A stretch of 64,000 bases of DNA from Heterocephalus glaber. Its lineage: Eukaryota; Chordata; Mammalia; Rodentia; Bathyergidae. Position 1 is the stretch's first letter. Every line of letters starts with the position of its first letter. Both the position numbers and the translations under genes were made by a program. Below the pieces are notes generated by a model. That model was given only the letters and a program-made list of their open reading frames with translations, was not told where the DNA came from and did no database searches. The stretch spans positions 2,434,023 to 2,498,022 of the forward strand of contig NW_004624854.1 of assembly GCF_000247695.1 (NCBI RefSeq), in the 5' to 3' direction. Shown here piece after piece: positions 35,250 to 47,965 of this stretch.

Positions 35250-37010
35250 GTAGGATTAATAGATCTGTGGACATTAAAAATTACCAAAGCCCAGAGCACA
35301 TGATCAGGGGACATACATTAAACAAAGAGATCTCCACAGTAGCAACAGAATTTTCTAATCTTAATGACCTCCAACCCTCAACACATACACACACAAACAC
35401 AGTAAAAGGACAAAATAAGGAAATAAGCTACTGCCAAATACTCTTCAGCCTCTAAAAGGTGATCTCTCTTATACCGAATTGAGAGAAGTTCCAAGTAAAA
35501 AACTCAAAATGAAATGGTTATATGTTTGAAGAGATCAAGGAAGAATCCAGCAAATGAAGAAGACATTCAATGAGCTAAAGACAGATAAAAATAAATGAGA
35601 AAGGATTCAATTCATAAAAATGTGTTTGACAAACTTAAAGAAGACATAGAACATTTATTGAATTAAGGCAATGCAGTACATGAAAAAGCACTTTAGTAAA
35701 GAATTAGAGAGTGCAAACAGGCATCAAGAAGAATCCTGGATATGAAAACAAATTGAAAATGTGGGCAATGGGTTCAATGAAGAGGAGGAGACATTGTTAG
35801 GCCCTGAAGACAAGGTTGATGTGGGAGGTCGTACACTCAGTGATACCCCAAGGACAACCACACACCTCCAAACCAGAATGTCACACTTGCTGGATAACTA
35901 AAAACAAAACAAAAGGCAAATGATAAGAGTTAAAAGGGAAGATAAGAAGACATTACTAAGGGATACAAAACTTATTATCTGAAATTATAGAAAATTTACC
36001 AAATCTAGGGAATAAAGTGAGTATCCAGATATATGAGGCATTTAGAACCCTAACTAGTCATGACCAGCAAAGAAACTCCATGACACATCATTTCAAATCC
36101 TCAAAAATCCAACATACATAGAAAATACTAAAAGCCATCTTAAAAAAAAGATCAAGTAACTTACACCAGAGTAAAAGGTTTCTCAACACAAACCTTAAAA
36201 TCCAGGAGAGCTGGGAGCAATGTTTTTTTTTTTTAAGCCTGATAATAAAACAATTGCCCATCCAGATTATAATATCTTGCAAAATTATCCTTCAAACTTG
36301 ATGGAGAAATGAAGACTTTCCAAAACAAGAGAATCTAAAGAAATTCATAACCACCAAAACAGCAGCACAGAAATTACTCCGGAGAACCCTAGCAGAAGCA
36401 ATGCAGTCAGTATCACCAAAGAGTACAAATGAAAGAATGCACTTAACCAGGAGAACAGTTAAACGAAAGGAAAATATGTTAAAAGAATCAGTACCAAAGA
36501 AGATATAATACAATGCCATTATCCAGTGAATACCTATCAGTTTAGATAGACTCAGCTTCCCTATCAAAAGATACACACTGGAAGATTGGATTAAAAAATA
36601 AAACCAACTGTATGTTGCCTGCAAGAGACAAACCTCATCCATAGAACAGCACACAGATTTTGTGATACTCCATGCCTCCAGAGCCTGGAAGTAAGTACGA
36701 ACTCCTATCTATATTTGAGAGAAGGGGGACTTCAAGTCAAAACTGATCAAGAGAAAAGGCAAATCACTACATGCTGGTAAAGGGAACAATTCAACAGGAA
36801 AAAATTGGGAAAGGTAGCAACTGTAAATATATATTCCCCAAACATTGCCATTTCATAAAGCAAAAACTACTTAATATAAAAGGACAAACAAATACCCAAA
36901 CAATCATAGTGGGTGACTTCAGTACCCAACAATCAAAAGTAGACAGGTCACTCAGACAAAAAAAATCAACAAAGAAATATGAGGTGCAACATGCCATTGA
37001 ACAAATGGAT

Positions 37011-37049
37011 TTGTTCTATCTATTTGTTCTATCTATTTGTTCTATCTAT
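37011..37049. repeat. Three exact tandem copies of a 13-base unit
   Basis: The unit ttgttctatctat occurs three times without mismatch inside the endonuclease region of the decayed L1. It is a local expansion that arose after insertion. Confidence 0.9.
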
Positions 37050-38708
37050 CTACAGACTTTTTCATCCGACAATAACAAAATACAGGTTTTTCACAGTAGC
37101 ACATAAAGCTTTCTCCAAACTAGATCATATGTTTGGCCATAAAGGATGGTTAAACAAATACAAATAAATTGAAATAATCTCCTACATCTTATCATATCAC
37201 AGTGGAACAAAACTAGAAAATAACAGCAAAAGTAACCAGAAACAATGCAAGCATATAGATACTAAATTATATACTCTTTAATAATCAATGGGTCATAGAA
37301 GAAATCAGAAAAGAAACTGCAAAAGTTCATAAAGGAAATGACAATAGCAGCAGAGTATACCAAAATCTATGGGACACATGGAAAATAATTCTCACAGGTG
37401 CATAGCTCTAAATGGCTACATTAAACAGAGAGTCATCCTTAATAAATTACCTAATGATGGCCCTCAAACTCCTAGAAAAAATAAGAGCAATCCAAGTTCA
37501 AAACATGTAGAAGGAAATTATAAAGAGTGAAAATCAATTAAATTAAGACAATAAAGAAAGGATTCATGAATCAAAGTTGGTTCTAAAAAGAGATAAACAA
37601 GGGGCCAATGAAACATTAGACAAACTTTCCAAAAGAAGGAAAGAAATGACTCATATCAATGCATTAGACATGAAAAAGACAAAATCAAAGTAGCCACCTT
37701 AAAAATCCAGAGGATTATAAGAAACTATTTCGAAAACTTATATTCCAATAAATTAGAGAATCTAGAAGAAATGGATAAATTTCTCAATACATATGATTTG
37801 CTAAAATTGAACAAAGAGGATATAAAAACTTTGAATAAACCAATAACAGGCAATAAAGTTGAGGCAATAGTAAAAATTCTACCCACTAAGAAAAGAACAG
37901 AACTCCATGGATTCGCTGCTAAATTTTCCCATAACATCAGAGAAGTATTATGTTAGCATTCCTCAAATACTTTCATGAAATGAAAGGGGAAGAAACACTG
38001 TCAAACTCATTCCTTGAAGCCAGAATTACTGATGTCTAAACTGAACAAGGACTCAACAAAAAATAGAAATGTATAGGGCAATGTCTTTAATGAACATAGA
38101 TACAAAAATCAGCAACAATTTGTGAATAGAACACAATGAATCATTAAAACAATTATATTTAATGGCCAATTGGGCTGCATCCCAGGGATGAAAGTACTGT
38201 GTAGCATACATAAGCCAATAAATGTAGCACATAGAGAAATAAGGATGAAAATTGCACAGTCATCTCAGTGGAAGCCAGAAAAGGCCTTTGACAAAATCCA
38301 AGATCCATTTATGGTAAAGCTTAAACAATAAAGTTATAGAAAGACCTTACTTCAATGATAAAAAGGGCATTTATGACATATTCACTGTCAACATCATTCT
38401 AAGTGAGGAACATTTCAATTCTTCACTGTAAAATCAGGAACAAGACATGGGGGTGCATTCTCCACACTCCTGTTCAACATGGTGCATGGAATGTGAGCCA
38501 CAGCAGTTAGAAAAGAGAAAGAGATAAACCCTTTTTGGGTTTGGATAGGAAAGAAAGATGTCAAACTATCCTTATCTGCACAGTAAATGATCCAAAAAAT
38601 TAAACGCCCAAAATATTCCACCAGGAAACTCCTAATGGTAATAAACAAATTCAACAAAGTGGCAGGATACAAAATCAACACACAAAGATCAATAACATTC
38701 CTCTACCC

Positions 38709-38788
38709 CAATGGTGGTGAACGTATGGCTCACCTGCTGCTGCAGGCTGTTTGTATCATTGAAAGATCTAAAAGGTTCACCATCACTG
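38709..38788. mobile_element. 80-base hAT-like MITE inserted in the old L1
   Basis: The ends CAATGGTGGTGAAC and GTTCACCATCACTG are inverted repeats of each other at 12 of 14 positions. The L1 reading is interrupted exactly between the ctctac and ctatatcaacag parts of ORF2. Candidate 8-base duplications (ctctaccc and ttctatat) match at only 4 of 8, so the target is eroded. The end sequence CA(G/A)TGNTGG is of hAT type. No coding capacity. Confidence 0.7.
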
Positions 38789-39506
38789 TTCTATATCAAC
38801 AGTGAACCCACTGAGAAAGAAAAAAATGAGGGGAATAATTGCATTCATTGTGAGTTAAAAAAAATTTAGACACCTGAGAATTAACCTAACCAGGGAAGTG
38901 AAAGACCTCTAAAATAAAAACTACAGTACTCTGAAAAATGAGGCTTAAGAGGCCATTAGAAAATGGAAAAGCATCTTCTGCTCTTGTATAAGCAGCATCA
39001 ATATTGTCCAAATTGTCATATTATTAAAAATGATATATAGTTTTAATGCAATCTCAATCAATATGCCAACAGATTTCTTCATATAACTATAAAAGTAATC
39101 CTGAAATTTATATGGAAGCAGAAATGACCAAAAACAGTGAAAGCAGACTTAAATAAAAAGAGCAAAGGAGGAGGAATTGTAATCTTGGACTTTAAATTAT
39201 ACTACAAAAATACAGAAATAAAGACAGCATGTTTCTGCCATAGAAGTAGATATGTTACCAAAGGAACAGAAGAGCTAGAAACAACTCTATGTGGCTTCAG
39301 CCACTTGAATTTTGACAAAAGAGTCAAAAGCACACACTAAAAAATAGTACCAGTAAAAATTGTTTGCATGCTCAGAAGAATGAAATTGTTCACGTCTCTC
39401 ATCTTTTACTAAAATCAAATTAAATTTGATCAAATCCTTAGATATTAAAACAGACACGTTGAATAATTTGAAAGATAATCCCTTGAAAATTGGCAAGAAC
39501 TTTCTT

Positions 39507-39581
39507 TTTTTGATACCGGGGTTCAAACTCGGAACCTTGTGCTTGGGAGGCAGACACAGTACCACTGAGCTAAATTCCCAA
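39507..39581 (-). mobile_element. ID-type SINE, antisense, with exact 13-base duplication
   Basis: A short T tail leads into gataccggggttcaaactcg, the central part, and ccactgagctaaattcccaa. The target caagaactttctt is present at 39494-39506 and 39582-39594 without mismatch. It sits inside the old L1 and so is younger than it. Its short body and exact duplication make it one of the youngest insertions in the window. Confidence 0.93.
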
Positions 39582-40615
39582 CAAGAACTTTCTTAATGGA
39601 ACCCTAAAGAAACAATACTATGAATCAGCAAAAGGAATTACATTAAGATAAAGAACTTCCATACTGCAAAGGACCCAACCAACAAAGTGAAGAAATAACC
39701 TACACAATGGGAAAAATGTTTTCAACTACTCTTCTCATAGAGGTCTAATGCCTAGGATATATAAAGAACTCAAGTAAATTAGATCCAAAAGGAAAAAGAC
39801 TCAATCAAAGACGAACCATTAAAATTAATAGACACTTCTCACTGAAGTAGTAGAAATAACCAATAAGTACACGGAAAAAACTATTCCAGCATCTTTGGCC
39901 ATTAGGAAAATGAAAATCAAAACATCTCTTGAGATTTCATCTTACTCCAGCAAGGATTGCTCTTAAAGATTTCAAGAAGCAACAATTACCGGTAAGGTTG
40001 TGGAGGGGAAAAAAAGGAACTTTTGTACATTGTTGCTGTGAATTTTACCAAGTACAACCACTATGAAAATCAGTATAGGGTCCCTCAAAAAACTAAAAAT
40101 AGAAACTCTATTTAGCTCCTTATGCTTCTTTGGGTATCTTCCCAAAAGAGTTAAAGTCATCATATTACAGAGACAGACACATATCCATGGTTATAGGTGT
40201 AAAAATCACAATAGCTAAATTATAGATGTGGTCTAGATTCCCATCAAAAGATGAAGGGATAAAGAAAATAGGGTATACACACAAGGGAGTATGACTTTAC
40301 TATAAAGAAGGATAAATTTGAGCCATTTGTAAAAAAAATGCATTTTGAGATTGTAATGTTAAATAAAATAAATCAGATATAGAAAGTTAAGTATCACATG
40401 ATTTATCTTATGTGAAAAATTCAGAATATAAATATTTTTAAAGTAAAATAAAGAGAGTTGATAGGAAACAGGGATGTAGACTTTGTGGAGATGGGATGTG
40501 GATGCAGCTAATGGTGAGGTCCAAGAAGTGAAAGGGGAGACAAAATGATCAAGTGATCTGGGCATGTTCCAGTTCCGCCCTCCCAAAAAATGCAGTGATT
40601 ATGTATTGCAAATTA

Positions 40616-40808
40616 CAGTGGTACCTTGGTCCATAAATTTAATTCTTTCCACAATTCCAGTCACAAATTGAATTGGTTGCAAACTGAGTCAAATTCAATG
40701 GCTAGGCTTAATGTTGACCTTATGGGGAAATCTGACTCAGTTCAGATCCAATTCAGTTTGTGATCAGAATTGTGGAGAGAATTAAGTTCGTGAACCAAGG
40801 TACCACTC
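40616..40808. mobile_element. Foldback (near-palindromic) MITE, about 193 bases
   Basis: The left end CAGTGGTACCTTGGTCCATA is mirrored by the right end tcgtgaaccaaggtaccact. The complementarity continues inward through ttaattctttccacaattcc and gaattgtggagagaattaa to almost the centre, so the single strand would fold into one long hairpin. A TA precedes it (40614-40615), compatible with Tc1/mariner or pogo-type transposition, although the right flank is AA. No coding capacity. Confidence 0.75.
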
Positions 40809-42320
40809 AATAAAAATGAATTAGTGAAATAATTGAGTAACTAATGATCAGAAGTTTGCTCTTTTCATTGTATTTTATGATGACCTAGATCAATACAACG
40901 TGATTTCTTTTGTTAGGAGAACTGTTGTATAATCTGTTATGATTGTGAATTATGAAGTCATTTGTTGTTCTTATTTCCCAGTCTCCTTAGGAAGATATGA
41001 CTAAGTGACACCCAATAAGTGTGACTGAAGATGGGGCACACATTTCCAGTCTCAATCATGGACAAACTCTCAAATACAATTTTTGATTCTCTTTCCTTTT
41101 CCACTGGCTTATTCCCTCGAAACTAGTAGTAGCCTTCGTCCCAGAATGCCACCTCCAAGACCAAAGGGCTATCCATACATAAGAAAGACTGTTTGTTAAA
41201 TAAATAATCTTTCTCACTATTTTCCTGCTGTAGACTAAGGGATTATTTTTACTGTTATACCTCTGCCCCGGCTTTTGAAGTAAGTGAGCAATTTGAGTGA
41301 AAACACACACTTTGCTCTGTGTATGGTAGAGAGTAAACTATCAAGGCGCAGAATTTTCATGTCATTGTCACATGAAATCACCACGGATGATGAGACTGTG
41401 CATCTCAGCCACAGAAGCCCTGATGCCCTCACTTTGTCTTCCACAGATGAAGAATCAAGGAGCAGATGAGATTAAATCTTCTAAGATTTTAATTTTTTTT
41501 TTCTCCTAGGTCTCATCTTGCCCATTTTTTGTGAGTCTCTTAGAAGAAACAAAACACATGTATGTCAAAGTCCTTAGGCTGAACTCAGCTTTTACACTAA
41601 AAATTCCTGCTCATTTATATTTAAATAAAACATTAGTTTACAATAATGAGCCAGCCAGTAGCCTAGTTTAATTAACTACTTGAGGGAAGTAATAAAATAG
41701 TAATTTGGTCTACTCACTTTCACAGGATAAATTTAAATTAATGCATGATTTTCTCTTACATTAAAAAACAAATTAAAGAAATTTAGTGGGTTTTAAAATT
41801 TTGAAATCATTACTCATAATGTTAACTATTTTTAAAAGTAATATATCTGTATACTTGAGTGTAAATATTTTTAATAAAAAGCTTCAGATACTCCCTGGTA
41901 GATCATTAGAGAGAATATTAAATTAAACGCCTGTTTAAGTGATGAAATTACAGTGCTGAGATAATAGCATTCACTTTACAAAACAGCAAGACGGCAATGT
42001 GAACGTCTCCTATCAACACGGATGTGACAGAAGTACTGCCTTAAAGATGTACTTAAAATATGCTTTGTATTTTTCTAAATCCATTATACAACCTGCCAAC
42101 AGAACCAGGAAGTAGAATATAGAATTGTTCTGAGGGTTTTTTTTTTATTTCTAGTCATTTTATTTGAAAAGAAATACAAAGATTAAAACAGAAAGAAAAG
42201 TTTGTAAATAAGTACATTTTAATTTCTTATAATATTTAATGGTATCTCTTACATTAACCATATTGCATCAATATAATTTTTTAGAAAGTGATCAATGTAG
42301 AAATCAAGTATTGCTAATAT
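40809..42320. other. Noncoding AT-rich DNA
   Basis: No repeat, RNA gene or exon recognised. Confidence 0.4.
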
Positions 42321-42327
42321 CCAGGAA

Positions 42328-42361
42328 ATATATATATTATATTATATCATATATATATATA
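42328..42361. repeat. AT-rich microsatellite
   Basis: Interrupted (TA)n with tatc steps. Confidence 0.85.
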
Positions 42362-42665
42362 CATAAATAGTGGGCATTTATTTATTTCCCCTCTGATTCA
42401 AATTCACTCTTTAAGATTTCTCTGTGGAAATTAAAGTAACTTTGTTTCCTTAAACTTGAATTCAAATTTGCAAGTATAAAACTATGTAACTACTAATTGG
42501 CCTGCACAAAGAATTCTATTTGTCATTGGAAGTTATTTTTATTTGAGAATAAAATACACAAGTAAAGAAATGGTTACAAAAATATAAAAGTAAAAGCTGG
42601 TTATTGTTCATATTTATAGAAATTTCACTTATTGTTGACATATTTCTATATCTACCCTAACTTTC

Positions 42666-42668
<3 letters not shown>

Positions 42669-42696
<28 letters not shown>
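42669..42696. repeat. (AT)n microsatellite
   Basis: About 14 uninterrupted AT units, prone to cruciform extrusion and length variation. Confidence 0.95.
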
Positions 42697-44128
42697 TCTA
42701 TACTGATACAACAGAATACATTTGGCTTTATTTTAGGTTACCTCAAGATTTTTGAGTCATATTTTCCCTAATCATAATGATATTAATATACTGGATTAAT
42801 CTTAGACTGTGTAATATTCAAGAGTCTGCATTCCATGAAAATTATACTAAATTGCTATTGATATAGATAGATTAATCAGTATCTAATGGTAAATGCATTT
42901 GTGGAGTGAAATTAGAATGCATCTGAAAAAAGCAGACATTATTGGTACCACCCACATCTTAAAAAATACTGTAATGTTTGTAAAGTGTGTTATAAACAAA
43001 TATTTTGCCATGGTCCTGGCAATTTAAACTATTGATTGAGCATTTAAAATATTACAGAGTCTGAGGACAAGCAAGTTAATAAAATGTCAGCTAGCAACAT
43101 ATCAGATAGGCTGAAAATATTCATTCCCCTAGGGAAGTAATTTGCAGTTTGTTAGAAGTATTCTAGCACCTCAGATGTGTACCTGATAATCTCAGTATCA
43201 CTGGTGATTTAAACAAAGATTGGGGAAAGTTTGGGGAAATATAATATAGAGAAAAACTTTAAAGCTCTCAATATGTTTGAATTGTTCTTTCCTTGCTTTT
43301 CTCTAGCTTGGTTTAAAAGATACAGGGAGCTCTTACCTTTTCAAAAATATCTGGTCTATCCTTATTGGTTTCTATTAAGCAAAATATTCTTTTTTCCTGC
43401 TATCATCTTTTCTCTTAGACAGTTATATTAGTATTTTCACATCAATGGTACCATTTTACCATAGGATTTCTGATAAATTATTATTTATCCAAATGTATTG
43501 TCTGCAGTGGTGACTTTCATGTTTGAAAATCTGTGAGCAACAAAACCTATTCATGATCCACATCTGTTAAGAAAAAGAAGTCTTCATGATTCAATATAGC
43601 AATTGCTCATTGAAGAATCTGCAAAATCTTTGCATACTGTATTGAGTTCCCACTGAAATTTTAATCATGCTTAATGATTTTAAAATCCTCAATTCCCTAT
43701 TTCCAGAAATTTTAGATCCATCTCACTGGTTGGTTAAGGAGCATTTTGTATATAATACATGACTTTGTTCAAGTAACTTTTCTTTTATTCCATTGTGTGG
43801 AAAATATTAGTTATTTTTGCCCACTTTTAAAAAATATTAACTATACTCATAAAGTAAGTAATAGTAGAAATGACATCATATATTTATTTTATACACACTT
43901 CCTAATTGTGCACTGTCTTGTAGAATCTGTTAAATGCTAATTACTATGAGAGAATAAGATATTACTCTTTTCTTGAAGGAATATATATATTCAGAAATTT
44001 TAAATTATATATTCTATGTCAAAGCTTATTGTACAATAGACTTTATAGGGACATAGATTTTTAGGATTTCTCAAAAATAAAAGCTAGGGATAGTCTTTAG
44101 ATACCAGGTAGGTAAAAAAAAAACAGAT
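42697..44128. other. Noncoding AT-rich DNA
   Basis: No feature recognised. Confidence 0.4.
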
Positions 44129-44192
44129 TCTCTCTCTCTCTCTGTCTCTCTCTCTTCCTCCTTCCCTCCCTCACTCCCTCCCTTCCTTCTTT
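44129..44192. repeat. (TC)n / (CCTT)n pyrimidine tract
   Basis: A ct run with one g, followed by cctccttccctccctcactc-type units. It precedes an antisense MaLR LTR by about 90 bases, as the tract at 11760 precedes another. Confidence 0.95.
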
Positions 44193-44284
44193 TTTCTCAT
44201 AATGATGTGCTTTTATTGATGCTGAATTTGGCTCAAGAAAAAGAAAAATCTAATGTTAAACATTTCCTTATACTGATGTTTGCA

Positions 44285-44738
44285 TGTCTTCATTACTTTT
44301 CTCATTGCTGAGACAAAATACCCAACACTCCAAGTTAAAGGAAGAAAGTTTTAATTGGTTCACAGTCTGTAGAGGTTTCAGTCCATAGTTAGCTGAGTCC
44401 CAGGCAGGGTGGCATGGCAGAGGACATCAAAGAGGAGAAACAGATCATGGCGGATAGAAGGCAGCAAAGCAGCAAGCAGCATGTGACCACAGCAGCCCTC
44501 TCTCTGTCCCTTATATATTTTCCAGGCTATATACCCTTAAAGCACTCACACCCAAGGAGATTTTTCCTATTATCCACTCCCAGAAATATACCAAACCAAT
44601 CAACGGACTAATTTAGTAATCACACACCCTCAATCCCAGCATCACACACTCTAGATCCAGCTCCCTCTGAAATGCCCTCCCTCATGCCTGCATGAGGCTT
44701 GGTGTGGGGGAGAGGTCATCTACACACAAGACATAACA
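44285..44738 (-). mobile_element. ERVL-MaLR solo LTR, antisense, with probable duplication
   Basis: On the plus strand it starts tgtcttcattacttttctca, continues 'ctgagacaaaatacccaac', then gaagaaagttttaattggtt, then 'gaggtttcagtccatagttag', and ends cataaca, so both TG and CA termini are visible. The 5-base flanks ttgca and ctgca match at 4 of 5. At 454 bases it is close to full length. It contains no gene; the 65-codon frame at 44414 is incidental. Confidence 0.85.
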
Positions 44739-47682
44739 CTGCATCTTTTGCTTGCATGGAGATGTAAGTCTGAGAATTAAAAGTAATAGTGTACAAAGTC
44801 TTTACTTTCTCCTCTTCACCAAGAACTTACTTTGGATAATGTTTTCAATAAACTCCATAGCAGATTCAGAGGACAGTAAAAATGCCTAAATGATACATTA
44901 CCACTGGCCCTGCTAAATGAGGCTTTTAAATCATTAATTTCTCTATTTTTATTAAATAAATTGGTGATTCATGCATGTCTTTTTCTTCCCCTAAAACCAT
45001 AACCCAAAGGAATCAGGTTGAAAGCATAAATGACAAATGAAAACAGGTAAATTGTACAAAATATTTTCTGTCATACCCACAAATAGCCTGTTTTGAAATT
45101 TAAATAACATGAAAAATTTCTCGTATATAACTTATTAGCAAGCTTTTCTAATCAAGAACCCTAAAACTTCAGCAGCTCTCAACACCAGACTTACATTGCT
45201 TACACACATTATTGGTGAGTGGCTGTGGGGTCAGCGAACATCCCTTTGATTTAGCAACAGAACAACACACCCAAATGGAAGCATTATTTTTACTGGACAG
45301 AAGGAGAGAGTAAAAGCTAACAATAGAATAGCTCTTAAAGTCCTCCCTCAGGCAGGGCCTCCTTCCGCTCTGCTTAGCGGATGTCTACACACAAAACAAA
45401 TGAGGGTGCAGAGGTGCTATCACAGGAGCATCACTGCAGGTCACAGGTCACAGCTAAGAGCAGCCGTCCTTCTGAGAGAGCAAACCATTCATGGCAGTCA
45501 CATAACCTAAGGTAGGTGCAGTCAGAAAGCTCGAATAAAGAGAATTATCCTGGAGCTGAGGTTTGATTTGACCAAGAAGCTGCAAGGGATTATAAGGGAA
45601 GAATGGAATGTCAGATATCTTTTTCTGGAAGAAGGAAAAACTACAAACAACTAGTGTTGGAAAATAGAGATTATACCCCAAGAAGGAGCAAGCAGGATTC
45701 ATACTGCCCAAAGAGTTCAACTGTAATTAGTAATGAAATTAGTCCAATTTTATCTGAAGTCTGAGTCACTGTAGAACACTAATTAGAACACTCATTTTTC
45801 TGCTTACCTATGTATACACTTTTTGACTTACTCAATTTCGGTTTATTTTTACCAAAATATGAAATGTGGCTTTGCCAAATCCAGACTGCAGGACCTGGCA
45901 GGTGGCAGGGGGCCAGGCTCCATTGCTATGACTCAGCTTTCCATAAGGAGTCGCTCTGAAGTAGACCTTCCTGAGAAGTGTTTTCCTTCTCTATCTTCAT
46001 GCAGGTTCTACACAGGATGAAGACTAATGGTTCTCACTGATTGATTTTGTAGGGAAAAAAGGTCACAAAGGCTCAGCCCTTCTGGGTTGACTTTTAAAAC
46101 ATTAAGTTTGCAAATAGAGAGGAGTCCGTTTGCTCTCTTCACTAGCATGAAATTAAAGCCCCATACCTGAGAGTGATTTTCTGTTTGCCTAACTTCTCCT
46201 AAAACTTAGTGGAAGCCTCTGTCTAAGTCAGAGAATGTTAGCAAATCCTTCCACTTCAAACCAGCAGCCCAATCTTCCAATCAGCTAATCATGGCTAAAG
46301 CGGATGTTCTTATCTTCAGCTGTCTGTCTTTTCTTAGATAACCTCTGGCAACCAGATTGCAGCCTGCAGGAAAAGCAGGGATTTGGAGTCTGAGTGGTGC
46401 ATTTTTAATATTGTGCTTTGTAAGTATCATGTTCCAGAGTGCTCTAATCTGGAGAAACTTGATGTGCAATAATAAAATATAGTGAAAAAAAATCACTGAT
46501 TTCATAAAATCATTTTTCATTGGGAGACGATTAATGTAAGTAAATTAAGAGTTGATTTAAATTAATGACCATTGCTAAGGGGGTGCAAGAACTAAAGATG
46601 AGAGAGACCTGGTGAGAAGGTGTTCTTCAGAATGCATGGTCAGGAAGTGGGTCCCGAGTGGACACATCAGCTCTGGAAATGTGTCACCTGCGTGAGTCCA
46701 CAGGGGAAAGAGGGATCCACACTGTACTCACGAGCCTAGGACCCACCTGGTGCATGTTTCACCGAGGGGAGCACTAGGCTTCCTTCACTTCTCTTTTGAG
46801 CATCCAGGATTCCTGTGTGGGTCTCACAAACCAGCTGAGTGTTAGCCACAGGCTACCTGCCGATTAAAATAAGTAGAAACCTACAAAAACAAAACAACGC
46901 TCAGCATTTTTTCAAAAGGTTAAACTTGGGCTGTTTTCTATTGAGAATGAGTATATGGTCAAATCCCTGGGTCATGGTTTCCTAATCTTAAAACCAGAGC
47001 CTGGGTTATGTGGTCTACATAATACCCCCCAGAGTAAAGTGGCTTTGTGTCTCTTTTTATGAAGTTTAATCTATACTTCTTTGCCCTGTGGCATCTATAT
47101 TATTTTCTTTTTTTTGTTCTTTGTTTCTTATGGATCTGCTCATTATCCTATCAATACCATAAAATTCCTTTTCTTCCCTTGTATCCTTAGGACAAATAAC
47201 GTAAATTCTTTCATGTAGAGGTCTGGGAGACTTCCAAGTTTATGTGCTGCCTGCCTTGGAGTAACTACCTGAACATGGTCAAGGTAAAACCATTTGTATC
47301 ACAATTTCGTTGTTAGTATATAAAGACCGTAATATTAACATAATAATGTTGAATAATTCCTTGTCCTATGGCCTGTAGTTAAAACATCACAGTAGGAAGG
47401 CCAAGAAGAAGGAGCTTTTGAAAGTACCATGATGCTCTTCTTCCATCCACCAATTAAAGTTAAACCAGAAGCAGGATTGCAAAATGGCCAAGATTACAGA
47501 GGTAAATGGTGCCTTAGAGGAAGCTCTGGTCCTCATCCCGGTCTCTGCACTTCAGTCTTATGACCACAGGTATTTGTTTACCTTAACTCTCAGATTGGCT
47601 GGACTCAGATTCCTGCAAAGGTAACTGGATTGTGGGAGTGCTGTACTCATCCATGATTAGTCAGCTGACATTCACAGCTCAG
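44739..47682. other. Noncoding DNA, no confident feature
   Basis: Several mixed-composition pieces (45180-45480, 46580-46800) may contain old repeats, but I cannot name them. No exon-like frame with a recognised product is present. Confidence 0.35.
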
Positions 47683-47965
47683 TGGGCTTGTAGGAAGTGG
47701 GGCCCAGTTGAAGGGTTTGGTCACTGGGGGCATGCCCTTGGAGGGCATCTTGTCCCTTTCTTATGCTCTTACCCCTGAGCTCCGCTTCCTGGCCACAATG
47801 AAGTGAACAATTTTGCTCCCCCACTCCATTTTGCACTGACGTCTCCGCCTTGGAAATGGCCAAACTCGGATTGAAACTTCTGAAACTGTGAGCCACAGTA
47901 AACCTATCTTCCTTTAAGTCAGGTGTCAGGTATTTGCCCCAGCAGTGGGAAAGCTGACCAATACA
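47683..47965 (+). mobile_element. ERVL-MaLR LTR, sense, 5'-truncated
   Basis: The words 'ggaagtggggcccagttgaag', gtttggtcactgggggcatg, 'cctctgaaactgtgagccacagtaaacctatcttcc' and 'gtatttgccccagcagtggga' with aagctgaccaataca form the standard 3' two thirds of a rodent MaLR LTR ending in CA. The 135-codon minus-strand frame over it is antisense to the LTR and not a gene. Confidence 0.85.

Larger units (their letters stand above)
35250..40610 (+). mobile_element. Long, heavily decayed L1 (old L1M/HAL1-like), sense
   Basis: The order of L1 landmarks is kept over 5.3 kb. An ORF1-like region lies at 35500-36250. An 'aaaacagcagcacagaaattactc' stretch follows near 36355. The endonuclease region lies at 36580-37230: the peptide VGDFSTQQSKVDRSLRQKKS (36771-37106) matches the conserved VGDFNTPLS-like site. 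The reverse transcriptase lies at 37700-38700, with its catalytic site degraded near 38575. The ORF2 C-terminus is at 39660-40330 and the 3' UTR follows. Stops and indels are dense throughout. Later insertions interrupt it at 38709 and 39507. Confidence 0.85.

Noticed and set aside
37011..37049. CRISPR-like repeat array
   Set aside because: The 13-base units are directly adjacent with no spacers, and the DNA is mammalian L1.
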